A DNA stretch of 64,000 bases from Klebsiella michiganensis (lineage in GTDB: Bacteria; Pseudomonadota; Gammaproteobacteria; Enterobacterales; Enterobacteriaceae), in assembly GCA_000963575.1 (NCBI GenBank), contig CP011077.1, positions 4,464,001 through 4,528,000 of the forward strand. The letters are read 5' to 3'. The position numbers and the translations under genes are program-made. Every line of letters begins with the position of its first letter. Position 1 is the first letter of the stretch. Positions 1-7,787 of this stretch are shown here, one piece after another. The notes under the pieces were generated by a model that was not told the origin of the DNA, made no database searches, and was given only the letters and a program-made list of their open reading frames with translations.

Positions 1-267
1 AAATTAACGATAACTACCCAGCTTAGCTCGCCAAACCCAGCTGTTGTGCCATTACTAAAAGCTGGAGACATACTGGTCATCCAGCAACGCAACCAAAACG
101 GATTATCTTTAACTGAAGCCATATATGGCGCTAACCAAGTTGCAGGTGGTATTGCCTCCCCTCAAATTCAGCGCATGCGTGAATGCATTGAGCTTGGTAC
201 TACATATGTTGCCCGGGTAATCTCAATCAACGGTGGGCAGGTTATGGTTAAGGTTTATGCACAATGA
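1..267 (+). CDS. Unidentified protein, 5' end cut by window edge
   Basis: The frame is open from base 1 to the stop at 265-267, so at least 88 residues of a longer protein are present. I do not recognise the family. The visible part is a small mixed alpha/beta domain ending in two short beta-like stretches (VARVISING, VMVKVYA). Its stop overlaps the ATG of the next gene (ATGA, 264-267), so it is very probably translationally coupled to the kinase/deoxyribosyltransferase, QueC and nitroreductase genes downstream and belongs to the same system. Base composition is as AT-rich as those genes. The rest of the gene outside the window is needed to name it. Confidence 0.6.
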   Translation, partial: KLTITTQLSSPNPAVVPLLKAGDILVIQQRNQNGLSLTEAIYGANQVAGGIASPQIQRMRECIELGTTYVARVISINGGQVMVKVYAQ

Positions 268-1502
268 ATACAAATACACCAGATAGTGGAGTTTTGACAT
301 TAGTTGGAGGCTCTTACCATGAAGTCTGTTTGCACCCTGGCTACCACGATATATTCGGATCTGCCGGTCGAGCCGCATCAGCGCTTGCCCATCTCAAAGT
401 ACCAGTAAATTTTCACACTTACGCGGATAACAGCGTTGCTCAAGTACTTCGTGAGAGAGCTTATTTTGAGAGCTTTAATGTCGACATCCAACCTCTAGCT
501 CGTTCTATTTTGTTTCACTACGAGCATGGCCTGTCAGAACCTAAAATTTATAATGTTCCTCCCGTATCGATGCCAGACATTAGATTGCAAGCGACTAACG
601 TTCTACGTTATGGGATGCTGGAAGGGACTGCTGTAGTTGATGCTGAATACGCCGTTTATGACCCTCAAAATGTGTCGAAACCTGAATTGTTCAAGCAAAA
701 CGGCTCAACAGCGAAGAATCTGGCACTTATTCTCAATCGCTATGAAGCCACAACGTTGAGTGGTCAACCTAAATTATCTGTTGAAGAGCAAGCTATCCAT
801 TTGTTTGAACAAGGCCATGCGCAAGTAATTATAATTAAGCAAGGGCCTGCTGGAGCATTGGTATGTGATAATGGAAAAATATCCACGGTTCCAGCTTATG
901 AGACCAGTAATGTATTCAAAATAGGTTCAGGAGATGCGTTCGTTGCTTATTTTGCATACCAGTGGATGATTAATAAAAAATCTGCTCATGATGCAGCTAA
1001 TGCAGCTTCTCATGCAACGGCGTATTATTGTGAGAACAGTTTATTTCCATCAACTCAAGGGCTCGCTGATTTTAATCCCAAGGCAATTTCACCCACCCCT
1101 GAATTTCTACGTGGTGAAACATATTCGGTCTATCTCGCAGGCCCTTTCTTTACTTTGGCACAGATGTGGTTGATTGAACAAGCTCGCCGCAATTTGAGCG
1201 ATCTAGGGTTTAAAGTCTTTTCTCCTTATCATGACGTCGGGCATGGTAAAGCAGAAGATGTTGTAGAAAGAGATCTTGAGGGAATAAAAAATGCTGATAT
1301 CATTTTTGCTATTGGTGACGGTTTAGATGCTGGAACAATCTATGAGGTCGGGTACGCTCGAGCATGTAATATACCCGTTGTCTTCTATGCGGAAAATGAA
1401 GCTGATGAAGACAAAAAAATGATGTCTGGCTCAGGATGCATCTTGTGCAAGGATTATGTTACTGCAATCTATAAAACACTTTGGGCAGTGGTGCAGAAAT
1501 GA
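264..1502 (+). CDS. PfkB-family kinase fused to nucleoside 2-deoxyribosyltransferase
   Basis: 412 residues in two domains. The N-terminal ~275 residues look like a PfkB/ribokinase sugar or nucleoside kinase: a GPAGALV stretch is followed by the GSGDAF form of the family's GAGDxF catalytic motif at about residues 221-226. The C-terminal domain from about residue 285 starts YSVYLAGPFF and has a GTIYEVGYA motif near 356; both are typical of nucleoside 2-deoxyribosyltransferases, where the Glu is the nucleophile. By family, one half phosphorylates a sugar or nucleoside and the other exchanges or hydrolyses a base on a deoxyribose. The combination could make or break a modified (deoxy)nucleotide. 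Start and stop overlap both neighbours by ATGA, so this is the second gene of a coupled operon. Substrate unknown. Confidence 0.82.
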   Translation: MNTNTPDSGVLTLVGGSYHEVCLHPGYHDIFGSAGRAASALAHLKVPVNFHTYADNSVAQVLRERAYFESFNVDIQPLARSILFHYEHGLSEPKIYNVPPVSMPDIRLQATNVLRYGMLEGTAVVDAEYAVYDPQNVSKPELFKQNGSTAKNLALILNRYEATTLSGQPKLSVEEQAIHLFEQGHAQVIIIKQGPAGALVCDNGKISTVPAYETSNVFKIGSGDAFVAYFAYQWMINKKSAHDAANAASHATAYYCENSLFPSTQGLADFNPKAISPTPEFLRGETYSVYLAGPFFTLAQMWLIEQARRNLSDLGFKVFSPYHDVGHGKAEDVVERDLEGIKNADIIFAIGDGLDAGTIYEVGYARACNIPVVFYAENEADEDKKMMSGSGCILCKDYVTAIYKTLWAVVQK

Positions 1503-2104
1503 AGACAGCTCTATTGCTCTCTGGCGGCATGGACTCTATCGCAATTGCATGGTGGAAACGACCAGATATAGCCATTACTTTAGATTATGGTCAACGTGCT
1601 GCGGAGGCTGAAATAAAGGCAGCTAGTGCGACCTGTAGCGCCCTGAAAATTGATCATCATGTCATTAAAGTAGATTGTAGCTCTTTAGGGTCTGGGGATA
1701 TGGCGGGTGCAGAGGCTGATTCTAACGCACCGTCCAGTGATTGGTGGCCTTATCGTAATCAAATGCTGATTTCACTTGCTGCAATGAAAGCTATTACGCT
1801 TGGTGTCACGCACCTCTGGATAGGGACAGTGAAGTCTGATAGCTCTCATTTAGATGGCACTCTAGATTTTGTTTATAAAATCAGTGAGTTAATGTCTTTC
1901 CAGGAAGGCAACATGATCGTTGAAGCCCCAGCAATAGAACTTTCCACAACTGAGTTGGTTAGAATTTCTGGTGTCACTCCGGGTGGTCTTGCGTGGGCGC
2001 ATAGTTGTCACAAAGCTAATATCCCATGCGGTAATTGCCGTGGGTGCAATAAGTATTTTCAGGTTCTGGATGAAGTGGGATATGAACTGGACAGACTTAG
2101 GTAA
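1499..2104 (+). CDS. QueC-like 7-cyano-7-deazaguanine synthase homologue
   Basis: 201 residues. It has the N-type ATP pyrophosphatase P-loop SGGMDS at residues 8-13 and a C-terminal zinc site CHKANIPCGNCRGC with four cysteines, both as in QueC, which makes preQ0 from carboxydeazaguanine. The start is the ATG at 1499, inside the stop of the preceding gene (ATGA), rather than a more upstream in-frame codon. It is slightly shorter than housekeeping QueC (about 230 residues). It is separated from any queuosine gene and sits in an island with a deoxyribosyltransferase, nitroreductase, DNA glycosylase and methylase. It therefore more likely serves a defence or DNA/protein-modification pathway than tRNA queuosine. 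QueC-like proteins are known in type IV CBASS and Qat defence systems. Confidence 0.88.
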   Translation: MKTALLLSGGMDSIAIAWWKRPDIAITLDYGQRAAEAEIKAASATCSALKIDHHVIKVDCSSLGSGDMAGAEADSNAPSSDWWPYRNQMLISLAAMKAITLGVTHLWIGTVKSDSSHLDGTLDFVYKISELMSFQEGNMIVEAPAIELSTTELVRISGVTPGGLAWAHSCHKANIPCGNCRGCNKYFQVLDEVGYELDRLR

Positions 2105-2756
2105 CCCTTTTCCGCGCATACAACCTCTCACGTACCGACCTATTGAATGGCCGATAGAGGAGGTTTTTTTTCTACCACCTCCATTGGAAGGTAATTTACT
2201 GCCGCCAATGCGTTCAGTGATAGATTCACGTAGAACACGACGTGAGTTTGGATCATTGGATCATTATTTACTTTCTGAATGGCTCTGGTTAGTTGCGAGA
2301 GAAATGGTTGCAGGGCATTCTCGCTTAGGCTTCGCACTAACCCAACGGCCGGCACCTTCCGCTGGTGCAATTCACCCTATACATATTGTTCTTTCCTTGC
2401 CAGAAATGGATGGGTGGCAACTCTACTTACCGGACAAGCACGCGTTGGCGTTACTTTCACAGCCAAATCAGACAAGGGACGTTGTACGCAATGAATTATT
2501 GCCAGTACTTGATATTCAATCTGGCATCGTTATTAGGCTTATTGCGGAACCAGGGATGACCGCAGCTAAATACGAAAATGCGGACAGCCTTGTATGGCGT
2601 GACGCAGGTGTTTTAACAGGACAGATGGCACTTGTAGCAGAAGCGTTTGCATGTAATTTTTGTCCACTAGGAATTACAGGCAATGAATGGTGCGCCAGTT
2701 TAAAACTGGAGGACTGTTTGGCTGGTGTCGGTTTGGCGGTTCTTGGCTCGCGTTAA
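2082..2756 (+). CDS. SagB/ThcOx-type nitroreductase-fold flavoprotein
   Basis: About 224 residues. The motif order is that of SagB-type dehydrogenases: SRRTRREF near the N-terminus, PSAGAIHPIHIVL in the middle, then KYENADSLVWRDAGVLTGQMAL and a CPLGITGNEW tail. SagB enzymes are FMN oxidoreductases that oxidise azolines or reduce substrates. The first residues overlap the end of the QueC gene; ATG 2082 or 2070 are both possible, and I chose 2082 because a purine-rich GTGGGA stretch lies just upstream. Its 3' end runs 57 bp into the convergent DNA glycosylase gene. It is the last gene of the coupled plus-strand set, so the likely substrate is a product of that pathway, perhaps a deazaguanine derivative (inference). 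Confidence 0.75.
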   Translation: MNWTDLGNPFPRIQPLTYRPIEWPIEEVFFLPPPLEGNLLPPMRSVIDSRRTRREFGSLDHYLLSEWLWLVAREMVAGHSRLGFALTQRPAPSAGAIHPIHIVLSLPEMDGWQLYLPDKHALALLSQPNQTRDVVRNELLPVLDIQSGIVIRLIAEPGMTAAKYENADSLVWRDAGVLTGQMALVAEAFACNFCPLGITGNEWCASLKLEDCLAGVGLAVLGSR

Positions 2757-3545
2757 ACGTGGTTTAAGTTTTGTAAGTGGTTGACCTCTCGAGGATTCAA
2801 GCAAAGTGAAAACTGTAGCTGATGATGCCTGCATTTCGTACCAAATGAGAGCATCCAGCTCTGAGGCTTTCACTCCCATTGATTCACTAAACTGGATGAA
2901 CAGTTGTTCAAGCTTCAGATAATCGCGTTCTACAGTTAGGTCTTGAGGGAAAAAACCAGCCAATAGACCAGCTCGCAGAATGTGAATATCTAATATTGCA
3001 ATATCATCTGCACCAAGCCAATTTCGTGCTACCCATGATGCTGTCTTATAGCCAATACCCGGAATAGTAGTTAGCCAGTCGCGGAGCAGTCGGCCTGATT
3101 CAAGTGGTGGTGTTTCGACATCTAATTTGTTCAAAGCTGCGGCTAGATAACGGGATTTCTGCTTTGCGAAACGGTAACGCACGAATTTACTACCTGTATC
3201 AATCGGCTGAGAAAGCCACTCGTAAAGAAGCTCTTCTGAAGGAGATGGTACTTCAAATGCTCCATATGCTTTTAACAGATTAAATGCGGCAATGCCTATT
3301 GCTGCAGGTATTCCATGTCCACCAAGTAAGCAGGCTCCTACTTCCTCTTTTAAGGTCCGCCCCAGTTTGTAATTAACTGTATTAACTTCCAACCGGCGAG
3401 CAAAGACTTGGTAAGCCCAGTATGCAGGGGAGGGAAATGCTTCAATCTTTCCCCACATTACTCCTGGTAGTATGGCTTGATCAGCTGCAGGAAAATCGAG
3501 GTTGATTATAGTTGGCCCTATAATTACAGCTCCGCGCTGAGTCAT
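2700..3545 (-). CDS. OGG-like HhH-GPD DNA glycosylase/lyase
   Basis: 281 residues. A helix-hairpin-helix motif, IPGIGYKTASWVARNW (about residues 157-175), is followed by AILDIHILRAG. Aligned by eye to Ogg1, the Lys of GYKTASW corresponds to the Schiff-base lysine and the Asp of LDIHI to the catalytic aspartate, so both bifunctional glycosylase/lyase residues are present. The family removes 8-oxoguanine or related bases. ATG 3545 is chosen because it follows GGAGACAGT and overlaps the methylase stop (ATGA). It forms a two-gene operon with the D12 methylase and converges on the nitroreductase. OGG-like proteins also accompany QueC-like proteins in type IV CBASS, which makes the neighbourhood notable. 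Confidence 0.8.
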   Translation of the reverse strand: MTQRGAVIIGPTIINLDFPAADQAILPGVMWGKIEAFPSPAYWAYQVFARRLEVNTVNYKLGRTLKEEVGACLLGGHGIPAAIGIAAFNLLKAYGAFEVPSPSEELLYEWLSQPIDTGSKFVRYRFAKQKSRYLAAALNKLDVETPPLESGRLLRDWLTTIPGIGYKTASWVARNWLGADDIAILDIHILRAGLLAGFFPQDLTVERDYLKLEQLFIQFSESMGVKASELDALIWYEMQASSATVFTLLESSRGQPLTKLKPRLTRAKNRQTDTSQTVLQF

Positions 3546-4213
3546 ACTGTCTCCAGACCATATTTGGTATTCAGCCATTGAATTAATTCACTACGCTCTG
3601 TTTGCTCCATCTGCTCGATCCGGTCATACAAGCGGGCACGACGACGAGCAACGGTTTGTCTTTCTCTGTAGTTGTTACCTAGATAACGTGAATCATGAAG
3701 CTTTGCTGGTGGAGCATAGTTCATCCACACGCTTTCTTCTCGAATACCTGAGTGGGTTTTTGCGTTAAATTTGACGCAGCGCCAACTTGTTAACATTTCG
3801 TTGTAAAGAGAGTTTTCATATCCAGAAATCATAACGTTACATGTTAGTGATAATATCTTTTCAAGCAGTTGTCGGTGGTTATCATCACTGTATTCATGCC
3901 GATAAATTCGGCTGCGTTTCCGGGTGCTGTGAACGTATGGTGGATCAACGTAAACTAACTCATTTCCCTTAAATGGAAATGAGCTAAGAAACGATAGGGC
4001 ATCATCGTTAATGAGTTCACACATACATGGCTCTGTTTTACGCCACTGTTCAATGACTTTGCTATCTAGATCTACACCAATACTTTTTTTAGCGGGAAGT
4101 TTGTTGCGCATAACTGCGCCTCCGCCTAAGTGCGTCTCAATGTACGTTTGGTGCTCGGGCATCAAGTTGATGAGCCGTTGGTAGCACTTGCCTTTTCCGC
4201 CTGGATATCTCAT
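3542..4213 (-). CDS. D12-class DNA adenine-N6 methyltransferase (Dam-like)
   Basis: 223 residues. It opens with MRYPGGKGK, has LGGGAV near residue 30 and the catalytic YVDPPYVHSTRKR segment at about residue 90, all as in D12 (Dam/MboI type) N6-adenine methylases. It is shorter than Dam (about 280), so the target-recognition part is reduced. It overlaps the glycosylase gene by 4 bp and is transcribed from the 4214-4485 gap. No restriction endonuclease of a simple type II pair is visible next to it. It may therefore mark host DNA for the flanking nucleotide-modifying cassette or be an orphan methylase. Recognition sequence unknown. Confidence 0.85.
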   Translation of the reverse strand: MRYPGGKGKCYQRLINLMPEHQTYIETHLGGGAVMRNKLPAKKSIGVDLDSKVIEQWRKTEPCMCELINDDALSFLSSFPFKGNELVYVDPPYVHSTRKRSRIYRHEYSDDNHRQLLEKILSLTCNVMISGYENSLYNEMLTSWRCVKFNAKTHSGIREESVWMNYAPPAKLHDSRYLGNNYRERQTVARRRARLYDRIEQMEQTERSELIQWLNTKYGLETV

Positions 4214-4485
4214 GAGGTAATCATCGTCATTTTTGACGATGATGTCAATTTTAATTGTTCTTCAAACGCTGGATTTTGGTAGTCAAAAAGAATGGTAAAA
4301 AATGTTTCACAATTCGGAATGATTGTGATTTTTATTTCACGGCATTCAGACTAAAAAATAATTACAGAACTAATAATATCATGTGGTTATGTTCTTTTTT
4401 TTGTGCGGTTAATCATGATTTTTACAATATTCCATTGTTAATATGTATGAAACTTTAGTGGACCACATCTTCATTAGGAACTCTC
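4214..4485. promoter_or_regulatory. AT-rich divergent intergenic region
   Basis: This stretch is very AT-rich and separates the minus-strand methylase from the plus-strand dGTPase-like gene, so it must hold the divergent promoters. A GACGATGA/TCATCGTC inverted repeat lies close to the methylase start (about 4217-4245: TCATCGTC, then GACGATGATG). I could not assign clear -35/-10 pairs. Short reading frames here look like chance. Confidence 0.45.
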
Positions 4486-5901
4486 ATGCATTGGAATGAC
4501 CTCTTAAACAGCAATCGTCGTAAACCCAAAAAAGAAAATAAGGATTCATCCCAAGATACTTCCAAAGGTAGGCAGCAGATAGAACGTGATTTTGACCGTA
4601 TCCTCTTCGCTGCACCTACTCGTCGGTTAGCAGATAAAACACAAGTTTTTCCTTTGGATAAAAATGATAGTGTTAGAACACGCCTTACTCATTCACATGA
4701 AGTGGCTAATTTGTCGAGAGGAATCGGCATGCGACTGGCTTTTGAGCTTCAAAATGAGGTATTCAAGGATGTTTGCAAAGACATCTGCCTAGAGCGCGAT
4801 GTACCCGCACTGCTAGCGACAATTGGTTTGGTGCATGATATGGGCAATCCACCTTTTGGGCATCAAGGTGAGAAAGCTATGAGTGAATGGTTTACAAAAA
4901 ACCTGCCTGAAAAGACTAAAGAGTATAAAGAAAAAATTTATGACGATTTTCGTCGTTTTGATGGGAATTCTCAGACCTTTCGTTTGGTGACTAAGCTTCA
5001 AATTTTAAATGATAATTATGGGCTAAATCTTACCTATGCCACCCTAGCATCAATGATCAAGTACCCCATATCGTCGGATGCAAATTCCGAGCTATGGAGT
5101 AAACACGGTTTCTTCCTTTCAGAGAAAGATGTTGTGCATGATGTCTGGGAAAAAACTGGCTTGTGCGAAGGTGTTCGTCATCCATTTACCTACCTAATGG
5201 AAGCTTGTGATGACATCGCCTACTCAGTACTTGATGCTGAAGATATTGTGAAAAAAGGGCTTGCCTCATTTCACGACCTTATGGATTTCATTCAGTGTCA
5301 TCAGCTTTGTAAAGAGGATGTTGTTGCGAAACGCGTTGTGGATAATTGCAAAGAAGATCATACGACCTACGCGCAACAAGACCTTTCCCCTGCTGAGCTT
5401 AATGATATGAGCATGCAAAAGTTTCGTGTCTACGCCATCGCAGAGCTTGTTGATGCGGTTGTTATCGCATTTAAAGATAATATCGACAAATTTTTGAATG
5501 ACAACTGCCAAATCAAGGACTTGGTGTCTGAAAGCAATGGTAGAAACTTGTGTAAGGTATTGAAGAAATTTGACAGTTCCAGGGGCTACAAACACAGTAG
5601 TGTTCTTAAGCTTGAGCTAAAAGGCTCTAACTATATCAAGGGCCTAATGGATATGCTTTGGCTCGGAATTAAAGGTCGTGCAACAGATGGCACCCAATGG
5701 GATACACCATTTGGTCGTTACGTTTACGGTCGCATTTCGGAAAACTATCGGCGTATTTTTGAACAAAAAAACGACTTGCCAGCCCATTACAAAGAAGCTC
5801 AGTTGCTCGCTGATGCGATTTCGGGCATGACTGACAGTTATCTGATAGCATTACATGATGAACTCGCAAAACTCCACCAGTACGAATGTCGTCAGAGATG
5901 A
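4486..5901 (+). CDS. dGTPase-like HD-domain deoxynucleotide triphosphohydrolase
   Basis: 471 residues, similar in length to E. coli Dgt (505). HD-superfamily metal ligands are in place: RLTHSHEV (His near residue 70), GLVHDMGNPPFGHQGEKA (His-Asp near 117) and EACDDIAYS (Asp near 240). Family members hydrolyse dNTPs, classically dGTP, to nucleoside and triphosphate. Island-borne dGTPases are known anti-phage proteins that deplete dGTP. The charged N-terminal ~40 residues are variable. Its 3' end overlaps the nucleotidyltransferase gene by about 47 bp, suggesting a two-component unit. The AT-rich composition matches the rest of the left island. Confidence 0.87.
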   Translation: MHWNDLLNSNRRKPKKENKDSSQDTSKGRQQIERDFDRILFAAPTRRLADKTQVFPLDKNDSVRTRLTHSHEVANLSRGIGMRLAFELQNEVFKDVCKDICLERDVPALLATIGLVHDMGNPPFGHQGEKAMSEWFTKNLPEKTKEYKEKIYDDFRRFDGNSQTFRLVTKLQILNDNYGLNLTYATLASMIKYPISSDANSELWSKHGFFLSEKDVVHDVWEKTGLCEGVRHPFTYLMEACDDIAYSVLDAEDIVKKGLASFHDLMDFIQCHQLCKEDVVAKRVVDNCKEDHTTYAQQDLSPAELNDMSMQKFRVYAIAELVDAVVIAFKDNIDKFLNDNCQIKDLVSESNGRNLCKVLKKFDSSRGYKHSSVLKLELKGSNYIKGLMDMLWLGIKGRATDGTQWDTPFGRYVYGRISENYRRIFEQKNDLPAHYKEAQLLADAISGMTDSYLIALHDELAKLHQYECRQR

Positions 5902-6685
5902 GAATCTCCTTAAGCGCCGGGTAAAGTATTACATCAAATCTGGTCGGGGAGGTAGACAAAGCGAGACGGCGCTAATCAAGGCGCTGTCGCAGCAGGCACG
6001 TCTGTATGTTTTTGGTGGGCTTATCCGTGATATTGGTCTTTTTACGGCTCACCAGTTTCGTTCTGATATTGACTTGGTTTTTGCTGGTTCCAAGAGACAT
6101 CTTCATAGAGCTCTTTCTGATTATGGTTTGCAGCAGATAACTGAAAATAAATTTGGTGGCTTCAGAGTTAGAGATTTCAGTGTTGACATTGATATCTGGA
6201 GTCTTGAGGAGACTTGGGCTTTTAAAAATCATTTTATCATTCAAAAAGATGTGGAGAGCTTGCTGAATACTACCCTAATGTCATGGGATTCAGTTCTTTA
6301 CGATATTCAAAATGATAGGATCATTACAAATGACTCATGGCTTACTGATCTACATACTGGTCGCCTCGATTTGGTACTAGAACATACCCCAGATGTAAAC
6401 AGTGCTTTAATCAGAATATTGCGCACTATCTATGGTAAAGAAGTACTCATTTTAGGTGAGCGTCTATGCCAGTTTTTGGCATCATCGCTGAATGTTTATT
6501 CAAATCAGACATTAGTTAGTGATGAGCTTGAACGTTTTAGGACAAGTTACATTACTAGCACAAGGCTATCCAAGCTCCGCCAAGATCTTGCCAGTTGGTC
6601 AGGCAAAGGTGGTTTAAAAGTTAATGCCCATCTGTACTGTAAGCAGCTGAATTTAGAGTTAATTTCATCAACTGAAAAAAAATAG
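5855..6685 (+). CDS. CCA/poly(A)-polymerase-head-like nucleotidyltransferase
   Basis: About 276 residues. The motif LYVFGGLIRDIGL (about 50-62) followed by SDIDLVFAG (70-78) is the GG...RD...DxD signature of the poly(A) polymerase/tRNA-nucleotidyltransferase head. A further acidic strand, FSVDIDIWSLEETW (about 107-120), supplies the second carboxylate region. The C-terminal half lacks an obvious tRNA-binding domain of the usual CCA enzymes. The gene starts inside the dGTPase-like gene (ATG 5855 or 5858; the ribosome site is poor), so expression is probably coupled. The nucleotide used and the acceptor are unknown; a regulatory or defence role with the dNTP hydrolase is inferred. Confidence 0.72.
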   Translation: MMNSQNSTSTNVVRDENLLKRRVKYYIKSGRGGRQSETALIKALSQQARLYVFGGLIRDIGLFTAHQFRSDIDLVFAGSKRHLHRALSDYGLQQITENKFGGFRVRDFSVDIDIWSLEETWAFKNHFIIQKDVESLLNTTLMSWDSVLYDIQNDRIITNDSWLTDLHTGRLDLVLEHTPDVNSALIRILRTIYGKEVLILGERLCQFLASSLNVYSNQTLVSDELERFRTSYITSTRLSKLRQDLASWSGKGGLKVNAHLYCKQLNLELISSTEKK

Positions 6686-6711
6686 CACATTAACAAAAAC
6701 TATTTTTATTA

Positions 6712-6741
6712 GCCGCCTGCACACGCGCGTGTGCAGGCGGC
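6712..6741. repeat. 30-bp perfect palindrome
   Basis: The left arm GCCGCCTGCACACGC is followed without spacer by its exact reverse complement. It lies 27 bp after the nucleotidyltransferase stop, at the boundary between AT-rich cassette and the GC-richer T6SS remnant. On the minus strand it is followed by TAATAAAAATAG, so it could end transcription entering from the right. It could also be a recombination or replication-related cruciform site. Confidence 0.7.
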
Positions 6742-6827
6742 AGTCCATATAGTCAGTGCTCCTGCGCAATGGAGACATATTGCTGTCGACTGAGTTTTTA
6801 GCTTCTGATATCAGTTTTTCAGTCGAT

Positions 6828-7787
6828 CTACTCCAGCCATAACTTCCGGCGTGAAAGCAGGATCACATCGTTCGTAATGGGGTCGCCAAGCCTCGGACGA
6901 GGCAGCAGGCGAATGGGGATGGTCAGATGCAGGCTGGCATCATAATCACACCCTAGGTACGTTTTTAGCAACGCAAACACATCCTTGCGCTGCTGACCCG
7001 TGGCATCCACCCTTTCGCCTCATCAGCATCTTCGGTGCTCATTTCAATCCGCATGCAATAGTTTGCATCTTCGACTTCATCCCTCAGAATCGGGCGTTCA
7101 CCCAGCGTCATTCCCCCGTGAATCTTCAGTCGCGCACATTCAGCCACAGGCATCCAGGCCGGGTGATGCGGGATGACCTTTACCTGTGTATTCGGAGCCT
7201 GGATGCGGATCACTGCGGCCACACCTCCAGTCGTGCGGGTTGAATGCAGCAACGGTTGAATAATTGATAGCAGGCGTGATGCAGGCAATTCCCGGCTGTG
7301 GGTAATGTCGGTCAGCGCCATCAGGCTGCGGGAGAACTTATCCGTGCCGCTGTCTTCAAACGTTACGGGGTACCTGTATACGGTAAAACTGCGTCATCAG
7401 CCGGTGATTGAAGATATAGAGGAACGTGGCCATTATTGCATCAGCCCCTTCTCGCCCCTAGTAGCTGATATCGTCAAAGTAAGCATTCGGCAGTGGAGAA
7501 TCCACGCAGTACAATCCCAGAAATTTTATCCTGACGGTCAGCGGGGTATCCTAGTTATCCGGATCTGTTTCTGCACACTTCAGCTCGCCGGATGGAAAAC
7601 CTAAATGGGGATCGGGCCTGAAGCGCACCAGATCACTGTCCGGGTATAAACCTGTACCCAGCGACTTCCCGCCAGCCTTCTCCAGCAGCTGACAGAAGCG
7701 GTAGAAATTGAACCGGGCAGTCTGATCGTTACCGTCGCTGTCGAGCCAGAAAGACGGCAACGTTTTCTTGTCTTCAGCATCGTTCAC
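6828..7787 (-). pseudogene. tssG: Decayed tssG (type VI secretion baseplate)
   Basis: Reading the minus strand in successive frames gives collinear TssG pieces. The first is an N-terminal part (from GTG 7787) with RFNFYRFCQLLEKAGG and LVRFRPDPHLGFPSGE. Then comes KFLGLYCVDSPLPNAYFDDIS ending in a TAG near 7460, then FLYIFNHRLMTQFYR in another frame, then the C-terminal half with ECARLKIHGGMTLGE and LLKTYLGCDYD. TssG is one intact frame of about 330 codons in working clusters; here at least two frameshifts and a stop break it. It overlaps the tssF remnant as in normal T6SS operons. No other T6SS gene is present. Confidence 0.75.

Noticed and set aside
1499..2104. QatABCD system
   Set aside because: No QatA ATPase, QatB or TatD-like nuclease is next to the QueC homologue.
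1..4213. Type IV CBASS
   Set aside because: QueC-like and OGG-like proteins fit, but no CD-NTase, effector or TGT gene is visible. It stays possible only if they lie left of the window.
4255..4458. 67-codon frame between methylase and dGTPase genes
   Set aside because: AT-rich chance frame with skewed composition inside a divergent promoter region.
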